This document shows positions 41,839-51,946 of a stretch of DNA of 58,664 nucleotides, piece by piece; position 1 is the first letter of the stretch; each line of letters starts with the position of its first letter. The translations under genes were made by a program, and so were the position numbers. The stretch spans positions 1 through 58,664 of the forward strand of contig NZ_NIPR01000023.1 in assembly GCF_002872255.1 (NCBI RefSeq). The letters run 5' to 3'. The stretch is from Companilactobacillus nuruki (lineage in GTDB: Bacteria; Bacillota; Bacilli; Lactobacillales; Lactobacillaceae). The notes below the pieces were generated by a model. It searched no databases. It was not told where the DNA came from and worked only from the letters and a program-made list of their open reading frames with translations.

Positions 41839-44235
41839 TTCAGATTTTTTTAATTCAGACAATTCAGCCTCGGTTTCGTCTTTATCAAGTAACTTATAAC
41901 GCTTGCTGTCGATAGTTAATAGAAATTTCTCATCAAAGTTATCAAAGATTTTCTCGAGTGATAAATTATCATCAATCTTATTACCTAATAATAATTTTAC
42001 CAAAGTATCAATTACATGAACTGAACTAGCCAATTCATGCCGAATTATATCACTAGTCATTCCACGGTACTTTTTAGTGACTAACCAATGATCATTACTT
42101 TTGACGATTTCAAAATTATAAATATCAACTTGTTTTTCGTCTTCAAGCTCTTGACTAATTAGTTTAGATACATCAGCCCGGTCCTCAATAGTCATGAAAT
42201 TATTAACTGAACTGATTTCGTAAAGATGTTTATTGCGTTTGGCTTGATAAATCACTGACGGTATCAAATAATTCTTGCCATCACTAACAACCATTACTCT
42301 AAGAGTTGTATTACTTTCAAGATCAATATTCTTAATTTCCTGTGCACTGAATTGAAAAACACGATCGTCATTGGTATCAACTAGATTCTTTGATAAATCG
42401 ATAATTTTTAAGATACTCTCATCATCTATTAAACCTAGATTCCTCATTTCCATATGCGGATCATCAATCTCTACTACTTTGCGACGAATCTCCAAAGGTG
42501 CATTCCAAGGCTCACGGCCAATGATGATTGGCTCTAATCCATTCTGATCGATTGATTTAGCTAAGCGGAACAAAACGAATTGACGCACCATGATATCGGT
42601 CTTGGATGTAATGATAGGTGTTCTGACAATTATTTTTTTGCGATCACTAAGTTCTAATTCGTTAGTAATACCGCTAGTTACAAAATAATTGTGATTTATA
42701 AAGTCATTATTGGCCACTGAGACGGCTTTTTTATTTTTAACAACCGTTTTTGTAACAATATCAGGACTATCCAGTAACAATTTACTATGCCCAACACCTT
42801 TGACACCCATTTCAACCATTCTTTCAACGTTCTTGCCATCAATTTCGCCTTCGCGAATAATCAGACTATTGTTAATAATATTTTGTAAGGCCGCTAAATA
42901 TGGCAAGTTAATGCCTGTAATCTCTGATAAAACGGGCTTTTCAAATTTTCTTCTTAAAGCCTCCAGTAAAACATCTAGCATCCAATTAGTTGGATGAATT
43001 ATCTTTTCAAATAACTCATCATCATCCAATTTACGTAATTCGTTGTATCGATCAAAATTATTATTCAATTTATCGTTCAATGCGCCTTTGTTTAGAACCT
43101 CTTCTAAACTAAAACCATTGACCACAATACTTGAATCAGATGTTTTGCTAGGACCTAAATATTTTTGACCTGGAGTCTTCCATTGAGGAAAACGGGACGT
43201 AATATGATCTACAAACGGCTCCGTCGCTCCGTTAAAGAAACTACCCGCATCTAATTGTAACTTGTCCAAATGATAACCTAAACATAACTCAGCTACCGCA
43301 GTGGCCACCGGGTAACTTGTAGCATATTCTAAAAATTTAGTCTCTTCACTCAATCGGGGAATAAACTCAGTAATATACGATTCTTTGGTTATATGATTAT
43401 AAGCAAAATGAACTGTACAGATACCAACAATATTAAATGCTCGTGCCAATTTTATTGAATAATTTCTCAATCGTTGAAGTTTGGAATCGTTCAAAGAAAT
43501 GGCTGGAGAAATAAGATTAGAATCTAAATGATGGATTCCAATTGGTTCAATATCCTCAATGGTTCCAACCAACGAAGAATTATCATAACGATCTCTTAAA
43601 ACGGTAAATGAATATTCACTAAATCCTCTGATGCTGCGTTCAATTTCAATTTTTGTGTCATCTAATTCTTCCATGGCCATGAAATTATCTAGTTCAAATA
43701 GATTATTGATATTGGTCCAACCACTAGAATGACGATTGGAGTATCGTCGCCGAGCAATAATTGGAAAGCCAATTGAACGAATAAATTCATAGATTTCTTT
43801 TTCATCATTAGATGAAATGAACTTAATAACTGGTAATTTTGCTTTAGTTAAACGTTTAATAAATAATTCTCGTTTAAACGTTGCTAACGATGCCGCAAAA
43901 TTTGGACCTAAAATTTTGGTCGTCCCAATTTTTCCATTTAAGCTAGAAATAATACCTAATGCGTTACGATCGCCAACTGTTGGTAGAATCGCATCAGGAT
44001 GATATGTTTGAACAAAGTTTAGAACATTTTCACCAGTTACCTTTTCAACGATCGTTTTATCGTAAAATACCCCTGATGATAGTAGGGACGTTGGATCTTC
44101 CACAATAATAGATATTTTATATCCAAGCTGATGTAAAATGTTGACCGTATCATAAAGTGCCGTTGAAAGGTCAACGTTTTTATCGCTGCTAGTGGGGCCA
44201 ATAACTAAAATAGTATGTATTTCATCTAATTCCAT
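41833..44235 (-). CDS. Degenerate carbamoyl-phosphate synthase large-subunit homologue
   Basis: An open frame of 800 residues; CarB is normally about 1,060. Order: pre-ATP-grasp (1-110), degenerate ATP-grasp 1 (about 115-315), the oligomerisation domain (about 330-490), second pre-ATP-grasp (about 500-600) and a shrunken ATP-grasp 2 remnant (about 600-770). The allosteric MGS domain is absent. The glycine loop is Arg-Arg-Arg-Tyr-Ser-Asn-Arg-His-Ser-Ser-Gly (162-172). The Gln and Asn metal ligands of site 1 are His276 and Ile292. Catalysis is improbable, yet no stop or frameshift occurs, implying selection for another role. It overlaps the carA-like gene by 10 bases. Confidence 0.8.
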   Translation of the reverse strand: MELDEIHTILVIGPTSSDKNVDLSTALYDTVNILHQLGYKISIIVEDPTSLLSSGVFYDKTIVEKVTGENVLNFVQTYHPDAILPTVGDRNALGIISSLNGKIGTTKILGPNFAASLATFKRELFIKRLTKAKLPVIKFISSNDEKEIYEFIRSIGFPIIARRRYSNRHSSGWTNINNLFELDNFMAMEELDDTKIEIERSIRGFSEYSFTVLRDRYDNSSLVGTIEDIEPIGIHHLDSNLISPAISLNDSKLQRLRNYSIKLARAFNIVGICTVHFAYNHITKESYITEFIPRLSEETKFLEYATSYPVATAVAELCLGYHLDKLQLDAGSFFNGATEPFVDHITSRFPQWKTPGQKYLGPSKTSDSSIVVNGFSLEEVLNKGALNDKLNNNFDRYNELRKLDDDELFEKIIHPTNWMLDVLLEALRRKFEKPVLSEITGINLPYLAALQNIINNSLIIREGEIDGKNVERMVEMGVKGVGHSKLLLDSPDIVTKTVVKNKKAVSVANNDFINHNYFVTSGITNELELSDRKKIIVRTPIITSKTDIMVRQFVLFRLAKSIDQNGLEPIIIGREPWNAPLEIRRKVVEIDDPHMEMRNLGLIDDESILKIIDLSKNLVDTNDDRVFQFSAQEIKNIDLESNTTLRVMVVSDGKNYLIPSVIYQAKRNKHLYEISSVNNFMTIEDRADVSKLISQELEDEKQVDIYNFEIVKSNDHWLVTKKYRGMTSDIIRHELASSVHVIDTLVKLLLGNKIDDNLSLEKIFDNFDEKFLLTIDSKRYKLLDKDETEAELSELKKSEK

Positions 44236-45314
44236 TGACTTCTAGCCCCTTCCTGCTTCTTTACTGACTCAATCAAATCAATGAATTCATCAAAAACATA
44301 ATATCCATCAGTTGGTCCAGGAGCCGCTTCTGGTTCAAAAAGTACACACATAATTGGAAGGTATTCATGACGAATGCCTTCGATAGTTCCATCAGCCACA
44401 CAAACATTCGTTACAATAAAATCTGAGGCACCAATATACTTTTGATCCAAAGTATACGAATGATTATGATTGACAAAATCAATTTTGCCACTGGCAACTT
44501 CTTTAACTGCTAAGGACGATTCATGATGCGGTGTTTTAAGCTTTTCGATTTGGCAATCGTTAGCTAGGGCAATGAGTAAGTTTCCTAGGCCAATACCTAA
44601 AAGCGGATAATTCTTCTGCAAGATTTGAATTGTTTTAATAGTATTTGGTAAGTCTTTCGGATCTCCTGGTCCATTAGAATAGATTATTCCGTCTGGATGA
44701 AGATTCTCAATTTCTTCGGCTGTTGAATTGTAATTAACAATGATTGAATTACAATCACGGTATGATAGCTGACGAAGAATTGAATATTTTAATCCTAAAT
44801 CAACAATAACAATTTTTAATCCCATATTGGGATTTGGATATGATTGACGAGTTGAAACTCTTTTAACTAAATCTGGAGGCAACACCAAGGCTTTGATCTG
44901 ATCAATAGCATGCTCATCATGAGTATCCATGATACTAGCCTTCATCTCGCCATGTTCAGCAATATGTTTTGCTAAAGCCCTAATATCAATATTCTTGATT
45001 CCTGGTATTTTTAAACCGGCAATCCAATCTTCAAAGGAAACTGAATCATCAACTGTTGATAAACTAGATGATCCAATTACTACTCCTTTACATTGGGAAT
45101 TGATTGATTCATAGAAATCACGATTAATCCCTGAATTACCAACAGAAGGAATTGTAAAGGCAATAATTTGACCTTCTGTATCAGGATCAGTGACTGATTG
45201 TTCAATCCCTGTACGGTTATTTGATATAACCAATTGTCCCGTAGTAATAATAGAAGATCCAAAACCCTCTCCAGGAAATACAGTACCATCTTCTAAAATT
45301 AAATAACGTTTCAT
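44226..45314 (-). CDS. Carbamoyl-phosphate synthase small-subunit homologue without glutaminase triad
   Basis: A 362-residue protein of normal CarA length. The N-terminal CarA domain (about 1-150; Leu-Glu-Asp-Gly-Thr-Val-Phe-Pro-Gly) and class-I amidotransferase fold (about 165-355) are clear. The nucleophile motif Gly-Ile-Cys-Leu-Gly-His-Gln is here Gly-Ile-Gly-Leu-Gly-Asn-Leu (240-246), so the Cys is Gly242. The His of His-Pro-Glu-Ala is Glu327. It therefore cannot hydrolyse glutamine. It is preceded by pyrR (25-base gap) and followed by the degenerate carB-like gene, forming one operon. Possible roles are a regulatory or scaffold complex; it could also be in early decay. Confidence 0.85.
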   Translation of the reverse strand: MKRYLILEDGTVFPGEGFGSSIITTGQLVISNNRTGIEQSVTDPDTEGQIIAFTIPSVGNSGINRDFYESINSQCKGVVIGSSSLSTVDDSVSFEDWIAGLKIPGIKNIDIRALAKHIAEHGEMKASIMDTHDEHAIDQIKALVLPPDLVKRVSTRQSYPNPNMGLKIVIVDLGLKYSILRQLSYRDCNSIIVNYNSTAEEIENLHPDGIIYSNGPGDPKDLPNTIKTIQILQKNYPLLGIGLGNLLIALANDCQIEKLKTPHHESSLAVKEVASGKIDFVNHNHSYTLDQKYIGASDFIVTNVCVADGTIEGIRHEYLPIMCVLFEPEAAPGPTDGYYVFDEFIDLIESVKKQEGARSQWN

Positions 45315-45339
45315 TTATAGCAACTCCCCAAAATATTAA

Positions 45340-45917
<578 letters not shown>

Positions 45918-45946
45918 TTTATAATCGCACACAATTCTATTTTTAG

Positions 45947-45973
45947 ATTATAGCACGACTCCTTGACTGTCAA
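45947..45973 (-). promoter_or_regulatory. Promoter of the pyrR-carA-like-carB-like operon
   Basis: On the minus strand TTGACA (45973-45968) and TATAAT (45952-45947) are perfect but separated by only 15 bases. The -35 overlaps the last codons of rluD, so pyrR can be expressed apart from lspA-rluD. Confidence 0.55.
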
Positions 45974-46884
45974 CGTCGTAATTGTGCCAACGTATCTTGG
46001 AAAATCTTAGGAGGATCAATTGAGAATTCCATCCATTCATTAGTTCTAGGATGAACAAACCCTAAAGTTTGTGCATGTAAGAATTGTCCATTACCAGACA
46101 AAGTATTCTTTGGACCATACAAAGGATCACCCGCTACAGGATGACCAATGTATTGTAAATGTACTCTAATCTGATGTGTCCGACCAGTTTCTAATTTTAA
46201 TTTTAAAAGTGAATAATTTTCGAATTGCTCTAGCACCGTAAAATGAGTTACTGCATGGCGTCCATTTTCAACAACTGCTTGTTTTTTACGATCTGTTTTG
46301 GAACGACCAAGTGGTGCAGTAATTTTGCCAGTTTTTTCTTTGAAATTACCATGTACGATGGCCAAATACTCTCTAAGATTACTCTTCTCTTTTAATTGTT
46401 TCATTAATGATTGTTTAGCTAAATCATTTTTAGCTATCATCAATAAACCAGATGTATCTTTATCAATACGATGAACAATTCCAGGTCTGATTACATCATC
46501 ATCGTTAATTTTACAATGATACAAGATGGCGTTAACCAAAGTCTTATCTGGATGGCCTGCCGCAGGATGTACAACCATCCCTTGTGGCTTATTAACCACG
46601 ATGACATCCTTATCTTCATATATGATATCGATAGGAATATTCTCGGGAATAGCTTTAATAGGTTCCTCTTCAGGAACATTAACAATAATCTTATCTCCAG
46701 CGGTCAGCTTTGTTCCAGTTTTCTTAACGGTTTGGCTATTAACCAAAACATTATCTTCTTTAATAAATTTCTGGAGTTGTGATCTAGTTAGGTCTGTCAA
46801 TTGTTCGTTTAGATATGAATCCAAACGAACTTTTTTTGTTTCATTATATTCTAAGTTATAAGATTTACTTATTATTTTTCTCAC
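45970..46884 (-). CDS. Ribosomal large-subunit pseudouridine synthase, RluD family
   Basis: A 304-residue protein with an N-terminal S4 RNA-binding domain (about 18-75) and the RluA/RluD catalytic domain. The catalytic Asp is in His-Arg-Ile-Asp-Lys-Asp-Thr-Ser-Gly-Leu (about 138-147). It converts uridines in 23S rRNA helix 69 to pseudouridine. The start appears to be a GTG overlapping the end of lspA; its ribosome-binding site is weak and the exact start is uncertain. The order lspA-rluD-pyrR is standard in Firmicutes. Confidence 0.92.
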   Translation of the reverse strand: MRKIISKSYNLEYNETKKVRLDSYLNEQLTDLTRSQLQKFIKEDNVLVNSQTVKKTGTKLTAGDKIIVNVPEEEPIKAIPENIPIDIIYEDKDVIVVNKPQGMVVHPAAGHPDKTLVNAILYHCKINDDDVIRPGIVHRIDKDTSGLLMIAKNDLAKQSLMKQLKEKSNLREYLAIVHGNFKEKTGKITAPLGRSKTDRKKQAVVENGRHAVTHFTVLEQFENYSLLKLKLETGRTHQIRVHLQYIGHPVAGDPLYGPKNTLSGNGQFLHAQTLGFVHPRTNEWMEFSIDPPKIFQDTLAQLRR

Positions 46885-47329
46885 CTGCTACTTGAATAAT
46901 CAAAGATCCGATAATCAAAATTACCCCGATGGTAATATAAGTATCAGCTAGATTAAAGATTGGAAAGTTGATGAAATCCAAATTAAACATATCAACAACG
47001 AAGTGCCTTGTAAAACGATCAATAGCATTTCCAACTGTTCCCGCTAATAAGAATATCAAAGAAAAACGATAAAGATAATCCTTTTTATCAGATTTAACAA
47101 ATAAATATCCTAAAATAATAACAGCAACAATTGTAACTAGGTAGAAGAATAACATTTTTCCTTCTAACATACTCCAAGCCGCACCGGTATTAGTGATATG
47201 CGTAATTGATAGAACCCCGGGGATAAGGTCATGAACACTCATTGTGGCAATATTATTGCTAACATAGTATTTAAGACTCTGATCACCAATAACTAAAACT
47301 GCAAATAGTAGCCAATAGATCAACTGCAC
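46865..47329 (-). CDS. lspA: Lipoprotein signal peptidase (signal peptidase II)
   Basis: A 154-residue membrane aspartyl protease with four helices. The two catalytic Asp are in Gly-Asn-Ala-Ile-Asp-Arg-Phe (about 101-107) and Phe-Asn-Leu-Ala-Asp-Thr (about 124-129). The Asn-Thr-Gly-Ala-Ala-Trp-Ser block is at about 47-53. It cleaves the signal peptide of diacylglyceryl-modified prolipoproteins. The start GTG overlaps the fhs stop in the sequence TAGTG and uses the GGAGG of the last fhs codons, so translation is coupled. Confidence 0.95.
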   Translation of the reverse strand: MQLIYWLLFAVLVIGDQSLKYYVSNNIATMSVHDLIPGVLSITHITNTGAAWSMLEGKMLFFYLVTIVAVIILGYLFVKSDKKDYLYRFSLIFLLAGTVGNAIDRFTRHFVVDMFNLDFINFPIFNLADTYITIGVILIIGSLIIQVAGEKNNK

Positions 47330-49014
47330 TAGAATAATCCTCCGATAGTTCCCTCATTATCAACATCCATTCCTAATGCAGCTGGTTTTTTAGGCAAACC
47401 TGGCATAGTCATAACATTTCCAGTTAACACTACAACAAACCCAGCACCGAGTTTAGGAACGATATCCGTTACATGAAGAGTAAAATCACGTGGAGATCCG
47501 AGCTTCTTAGGATCATCACTCAACGAGTATTGAGTCTTAGCAATACATACAGGTAAATCATCCCAAGCATTGTCTTTAAGAATCTGCAATTGATTACGAG
47601 CTTTCTTGCTATATTCAACATTATTAGCACCATAAACTTCAGATGCAATAGTTGCAATTTTGGCTTCAGTTGTCTCTTCATCTTCGTATAAACGAGTGTA
47701 GTTAGAATCTTTTTCAGTAGCCTTAATAACTGCCTTAGCTAATTCTTGACCACCTTTACTACCATTGTGGTGAATCTCAGCTAATTGAACATCAACTCCA
47801 ACCTCATCACAAAGTGTTCTTAAAAGAGTAATTTCATTGTCAGTATCAGTAGCAAATTTATTGATTGCAACTACAACCGGAATATTATAGTAGCGCATAT
47901 TATGAATATGACGTTTTAAGTTTTTGAATCCAAGATTCAAAGCATTAAGATCTTCATTTTGAATATCTGCTAATTCTTGACCGCCATTATATTTTAAGGC
48001 TCTAACCGTTGCAACGATTACAATTGCGTTTGGAGCATGATTTAATTTTGGAGTAACTATATCTAGGAACTTTTCACCACCCAAATCAGCACCAAATCCG
48101 GCTTCAGTAACAGCATAGTCGCCCAATTTCATAGCTAATTTAGTTGCTAAGATACTATTGCATCCGTGAGCAATATTGGCGAATGGACCACCGTGGATAA
48201 TAGCTGGTGTATTTTCAAGTGTTTGAACTAAGTTTGGCTTCAAAGCATCTTTTAATAGTACCGTAATGGCACCTTCAACACGCAAATCACGAACAAAAAC
48301 TGGTTTCTTGTCGTATGTATAAGCAATTAAAATACTTGAAATACGTTCTTTTAAGTCATCAATGTCTTGAGCCAAACATAGAACTGCCATTAATTCACTA
48401 GCAACCGTAATTTCAAAATGTTCTTCACGAGGAACTGAATTGAAAGGTCCACCAAGACCAATAACAATATTTCTTAAAGCACGATCATTGATGTCCAAAG
48501 CACGTTTCCAAACAATTCTTCTAGGATCAATGTTTAGTTGATTACCTTGATGAACATGATTGTCAATTAATGCAGCCAAAGTATTAACGGCACTAGTCAA
48601 TGCATGCATATCGCCGGTAAAATGAAGATTAATATCTTCCATTGGAACTACTTGAGCGAATCCACCCCCAGTGGCTCCACCCTTCATACCCATAACTGGA
48701 CCTAATGATGGCTCACGTAATGCTAAGACTGTTTTCTTGCCTAATGATTGTAATGAATCAGCTAGACCAATAGCAACAGTAGATTTACCCTCTCCCGCAG
48801 GAGTTGGATTAATTGAGGTAACAAGAATAAGCTTACCATCATCTTTTTCTTCCATAGTTTTAGTAATACTGCGGCCAGAAAACTTAGCTTTATAGTGTCC
48901 GTATGGTTCAATATCATCTGGCGTCAAACCAATCTTGCCAGCAATTTCGTTAATATTCTTCATATTGTCATGCTCGTTTATTTGAGCAATTTCGATATCA
49001 CTTGGAAATGACAT
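47329..49014 (-). CDS. fhs: Formate--tetrahydrofolate ligase
   Basis: About 561 residues from the ATG at 49014 (AGGTG site). It makes 10-formyl-tetrahydrofolate from formate, ATP and tetrahydrofolate for purine and initiator-tRNA formylation. The P-loop-like Thr-Pro-Ala-Gly-Glu-Gly-Lys-Ser-Thr (about 69-77) and the [10 protein letters not shown] block (about 99-108) are intact. Length is normal. It overlaps the upstream ebsA end by 17 bases and couples to lspA downstream. Confidence 0.96.
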   Translation of the reverse strand: MSFPSDIEIAQINEHDNMKNINEIAGKIGLTPDDIEPYGHYKAKFSGRSITKTMEEKDDGKLILVTSINPTPAGEGKSTVAIGLADSLQSLGKKTVLALREPSLGPVMGMKGGATGGGFAQVVPMEDINLHFTGDMHALTSAVNTLAALIDNHVHQGNQLNIDPRRIVWKRALDINDRALRNIVIGLGGPFNSVPREEHFEITVASELMAVLCLAQDIDDLKERISSILIAYTYDKKPVFVRDLRVEGAITVLLKDALKPNLVQTLENTPAIIHGGPFANIAHGCNSILATKLAMKLGDYAVTEAGFGADLGGEKFLDIVTPKLNHAPNAIVIVATVRALKYNGGQELADIQNEDLNALNLGFKNLKRHIHNMRYYNIPVVVAINKFATDTDNEITLLRTLCDEVGVDVQLAEIHHNGSKGGQELAKAVIKATEKDSNYTRLYEDEETTEAKIATIASEVYGANNVEYSKKARNQLQILKDNAWDDLPVCIAKTQYSLSDDPKKLGSPRDFTLHVTDIVPKLGAGFVVVLTGNVMTMPGLPKKPAALGMDVDNEGTIGGLF

Positions 49015-49396
49015 TGCTTTCACCTGCTTCTTTTCTAATTATATTTAAAATTCCCCTTGTGGATGTAACCCTAAATGGAAAGAAATCTTTATTATTAAAA
49101 TCTAGTTCTATACTCCATTTACTATTCTCTTTTATAGTAACATCTGAATGTTTAAAAGTTCGTGTCTTATAATATGGTTCTTTAATGATAACTTGGTCGG
49201 CTGTTATTTTAACCCATGAATTGGCTATAATATAAAAGACGTAAATTCCATCAATGATCCAAATTAAAAAAGGAATAAAACTGAACGCCATGATCTCCAA
49301 TTGCATAATGATACCTAAACAAACCAGGCTCAAAGCAATTGACCACATGATAATTCCCCATGCGCCAGTTGGTTGAACGAAATGTTTCTTTGACAT
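48998..49396 (-). CDS. ebsA: EbsA-family membrane protein
   Basis: A 132-residue protein with two adjacent membrane helices (about 14-32 and 36-60) followed by a soluble beta-rich domain ending in a basic stretch. It resembles EbsA of enterococci and lactobacilli (historically described as pore-forming and linked to aggregation-substance expression). Its role here is unknown. The gene leads the ebsA-fhs-lspA-rluD transcription unit, starts at an ATG after AGGAG, and is divergent from the RNase H-like gene. Confidence 0.7.
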   Translation of the reverse strand: MSKKHFVQPTGAWGIIMWSIALSLVCLGIIMQLEIMAFSFIPFLIWIIDGIYVFYIIANSWVKITADQVIIKEPYYKTRTFKHSDVTIKENSKWSIELDFNNKDFFPFRVTSTRGILNIIRKEAGESNVISK

Positions 49397-49423
49397 AATA
49401 TCTCCTGAAAGGTTCTAAATAAT

Positions 49424-49825
49424 ATGATTAAATTGTACACCGATGCTGGATTAAATACTAATTTAAATCTGGGCGTCGTTTCATACGTAATAAAGGTCAA
49501 TAATAATATTTATAAAGATGCTCATAGGGAAAATTTTGATGACAATCATTATCTAGAATTCTTAGCATTAAACCAGGCTTTGAAAAAAATTATAGATAAT
49601 AATTGGAACCATGAAATATTATTAATTCATTCTGATAGTCAAATAGTAATAGATAGTATTGTCAAAAACTATTCAAAACATTATCAACCGATATTAAATG
49701 AAATTTTAAAGTCCCTAGCATTGTTTCCTGAATATTTTGCTAAACATATATCTGATAAGGATAATGGTGCAGCTCATGCACTAGTTCATCAAGAAATGAT
49801 TCATTTAAGAACAAACTTAAAATAG
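49424..49825 (+). CDS. RNase HI-like (RVT_3) protein with altered last catalytic residue
   Basis: A 133-residue RNase H fold protein. Metal ligands Asp7 (Tyr-Thr-Asp-Ala), Glu45 and Asp71 (His-Ser-Asp-Ser-Gln) are present. The fourth acidic residue, usually in Asn-x-x-Ala-Asp-x-Leu-Ala, is His118 in Asn-Gly-Ala-Ala-His-Ala-Leu. Related short proteins beside ebsA occur in other lactobacilli. It may cleave RNA in RNA:DNA hybrids weakly, or serve another role. It is divergent from ebsA, with only 27 bases between. Confidence 0.75.
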   Translation: MIKLYTDAGLNTNLNLGVVSYVIKVNNNIYKDAHRENFDDNHYLEFLALNQALKKIIDNNWNHEILLIHSDSQIVIDSIVKNYSKHYQPILNEILKSLALFPEYFAKHISDKDNGAAHALVHQEMIHLRTNLK

Positions 49826-49853
49826 TATCTACAATTTAGAAAGTATGCTACTA

Positions 49854-49867
49854 TTAAAACGTTTTCA
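49854..49867. promoter_or_regulatory. cre-like site just upstream of lplA
   Basis: TTAAAACGTTTTCA matches 13 of 14 positions of TGNAANCGNNNNCA. It follows a TATGCT -10-like box and precedes the lplA start by 23 bases, a position suited to CcpA roadblock repression. Confidence 0.4.
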
Positions 49868-49889
49868 ATTCCAATGAGGGGGCTTTTTT

Positions 49890-50903
49890 ATGTACTATGT
49901 TGTAATGAAAGATCGTGATATTCGCGATAACCTAGCTACAGAACAATATTTAATGAATAATGTTAAGTTCGATGAACCTTTGGTGCTTTTTTATATTGAA
50001 AAGCCATGTATTATTGTAGGTCGAAACCAAAATACGCTGGAAGAAATAAATAGTAATTATATTAAAGATAATAATATTACTGTTACTCGTCGTATTTCTG
50101 GTGGTGGAGCCGTTTATCAGGATCTTGGTAATTTATGTTTTAGCTTTGTTGTTGATTCTAATGATAAAAATTTTGGTGATTTTAAATCATTCACACAACC
50201 TATCATTGATGCATTACATAAAATGGGAGCCACTAGTGCCGAGGTATCTGGTCGAAATGATTTGCTCGTAGATGGCAAAAAGTTCTCCGGTAATGCCATG
50301 TATTCAAGAAATGGAAAAACCTTCTCACATGGTACATTATCTCTTGATGTTGATCTGGATGTTTTAACAAAAGCTCTACATGTTCAAAAAGACAAAATAG
50401 CATCTAAGGGTATTAAATCAATCAGAAGTCGAGTAACCAATTTACGACCATATTTGGCTAAAGAATATCAAAATCTATCTACTGAAGAATTTCGTGATAG
50501 ATTGCTTCTAGAACTTTTCCATGCTAATAGCCTTGAAGAAATCAAGGATCGCGAATATATTGTCTCTGAAGCTGAACAAAAAGAAATTGATAAAATCAAA
50601 GAGCAATATTATTACAATTGGGATTGGGTTTATGGTAAGTCACCTGATTTCACGGCTAAACAAAGAAAACATTTTGATATGGGTACAGTAGATGTGCGTT
50701 ATAATATTGAAAATGGAAAGATTGAACATATCGAAATTTATGGCGACTTTTTCGGTATGAAAGATGTTAATGATATTAAACAAAAATTATTAAATGTTAA
50801 ATTTGATCGTGATGAGATTTTAAAAGTACTTGACCAATTTAATCTAGATGACTACTTTAAGGGAATTCCTAAAGAAGATTTAGGTAAATTATTTACTCCT
50901 TAA
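49890..50903 (+). CDS. lplA: Lipoate--protein ligase
   Basis: A 337-residue protein with an N-terminal BPL/LplA catalytic domain (about 1-245): Arg-Arg-Ile-Ser-Gly-Gly-Gly-Ala-Val-Tyr (about 66-75), Gly-Arg-Asn-Asp-Leu, and the lipoyl-AMP Lys in Gly-Lys-Lys-Phe-Ser-Gly-Asn-Ala (about 131-138). The small C-terminal accessory domain (about 250-337) follows. It attaches free lipoate to 2-oxoacid dehydrogenase or GcvH subunits. The ATG follows GAGGGGG. Confidence 0.93.
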   Translation: MYYVVMKDRDIRDNLATEQYLMNNVKFDEPLVLFYIEKPCIIVGRNQNTLEEINSNYIKDNNITVTRRISGGGAVYQDLGNLCFSFVVDSNDKNFGDFKSFTQPIIDALHKMGATSAEVSGRNDLLVDGKKFSGNAMYSRNGKTFSHGTLSLDVDLDVLTKALHVQKDKIASKGIKSIRSRVTNLRPYLAKEYQNLSTEEFRDRLLLELFHANSLEEIKDREYIVSEAEQKEIDKIKEQYYYNWDWVYGKSPDFTAKQRKHFDMGTVDVRYNIENGKIEHIEIYGDFFGMKDVNDIKQKLLNVKFDRDEILKVLDQFNLDDYFKGIPKEDLGKLFTP

Positions 50904-50927
50904 TTAATGAATCTTTAAATTTACTAA

Positions 50928-50968
50928 AAAATGAGCCGAGAAAAATAATTCTCGACCCATTTTTTATT
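50928..50968 (+). terminator. Rho-independent terminator of lplA
   Basis: A 15-bp stem with two wobble pairs (aaaatgagccgagaa / ttctcgacccatttt) is followed by tttatttt. Confidence 0.75.
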
Positions 50969-51001
50969 TTTGGTATCATTATCATTATTAAGGGGAAAAA
51001 T

Positions 51002-51946
51002 ATGATTAATGAAATAGTATTAAACCAAAACATAAAATTAATTGACATTCATTCTACCAAGACACTTAATGATGAAGACAGGACACAATTAATTGAGAAG
51101 TACAAATTGACAAACGAAATCCTAGATTATGCTGATGATGAAAATGAGCGAGCCCGTTTTGAATACGATGAAATTACCGATACTTATTTAATTGTTTTTA
51201 ACGTACAAAATGAGAATAATAAAATCACTGATATTTCTCAAAGGGTATTGCCTATTTCCTTAGCAATTAAAGATGAACAAATATTTTTATTTACTAATGA
51301 TGCTACTCATTACATTAAGGATTACATTTTGATAGCAAAGAACCATCTAAAGGACGATGAAAGTAAAGAATTATGGGAATATATCTTCAATACTTTTGAT
51401 CAAATATCCAATGATTACAGTGATCAAATTAATGAAACTGATGTCCAAAGAAATAAAATTCAAAAAATGATCAAAAAACATCATTCTTCAGAGAGCCAAA
51501 TTTTAGACCTAGCTGATTTAGAAGATCTTACAACATATTTAACCACAGCTATAAACGATAATTTATCAGTAGCCAGACAATTGGATCTAGTTTCTTCAGG
51601 TAAAGTACAAAGTCTTCATCTATCAAAAACAACTCGTGAACATTTAAATGACTCTTTAGTTGAAATTGAACAAATCAAAAATCAAGTTGACCTGAGCTCT
51701 GATGTCATCGACCGTATTTCAAACACATATAACAACATTTTGAACAATAGAACAAATACGACCATGAAAGTACTGACGATTTACACAATTGTCCTCAGTA
51801 TTCCCACGATCGTATCAGGGTTTTATGGAATGAATATGAAATTACCAATTGCCGACCAGCGATGGTCTTGGGTATTTTCATTGATTATTACCATAGTTAT
51901 TATTTTAGTTATTCTTTGGGATCTACACAGACGAGACAGTCTTTAA
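51002..51946 (+). CDS. CorA-family Mg2+/divalent metal transporter
   Basis: A 314-residue protein with a large N-terminal cytoplasmic funnel and two C-terminal helices (about 252-272 and 287-306). Between them lies the signature Tyr-Gly-Met-Asn (about 274-277) of the selectivity loop. The loop Met-Lys-Leu-Pro-Ile-Ala-Asp follows, as in Gram-positive CorA proteins. It forms pentameric channels for Mg2+ or Co2+. The last four bases overlap the convergent rRNA methyltransferase gene. Confidence 0.93.
   Translation: MINEIVLNQNIKLIDIHSTKTLNDEDRTQLIEKYKLTNEILDYADDENERARFEYDEITDTYLIVFNVQNENNKITDISQRVLPISLAIKDEQIFLFTNDATHYIKDYILIAKNHLKDDESKELWEYIFNTFDQISNDYSDQINETDVQRNKIQKMIKKHHSSESQILDLADLEDLTTYLTTAINDNLSVARQLDLVSSGKVQSLHLSKTTREHLNDSLVEIEQIKNQVDLSSDVIDRISNTYNNILNNRTNTTMKVLTIYTIVLSIPTIVSGFYGMNMKLPIADQRWSWVFSLIITIVIILVILWDLHRRDSL

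Noticed and set aside
41833-44235. carB truncated by a simple frameshift
   Set aside because: The alignment degrades gradually across both ATP-grasp domains with no frame change, and the bases after the stop form a terminator, not the missing C-terminus.
46471-46861. Overlapping plus-strand frames of 103 and 111 codons inside rluD
   Set aside because: Shadows of the S4 and catalytic regions of rluD; no RBS and no recognised domain.
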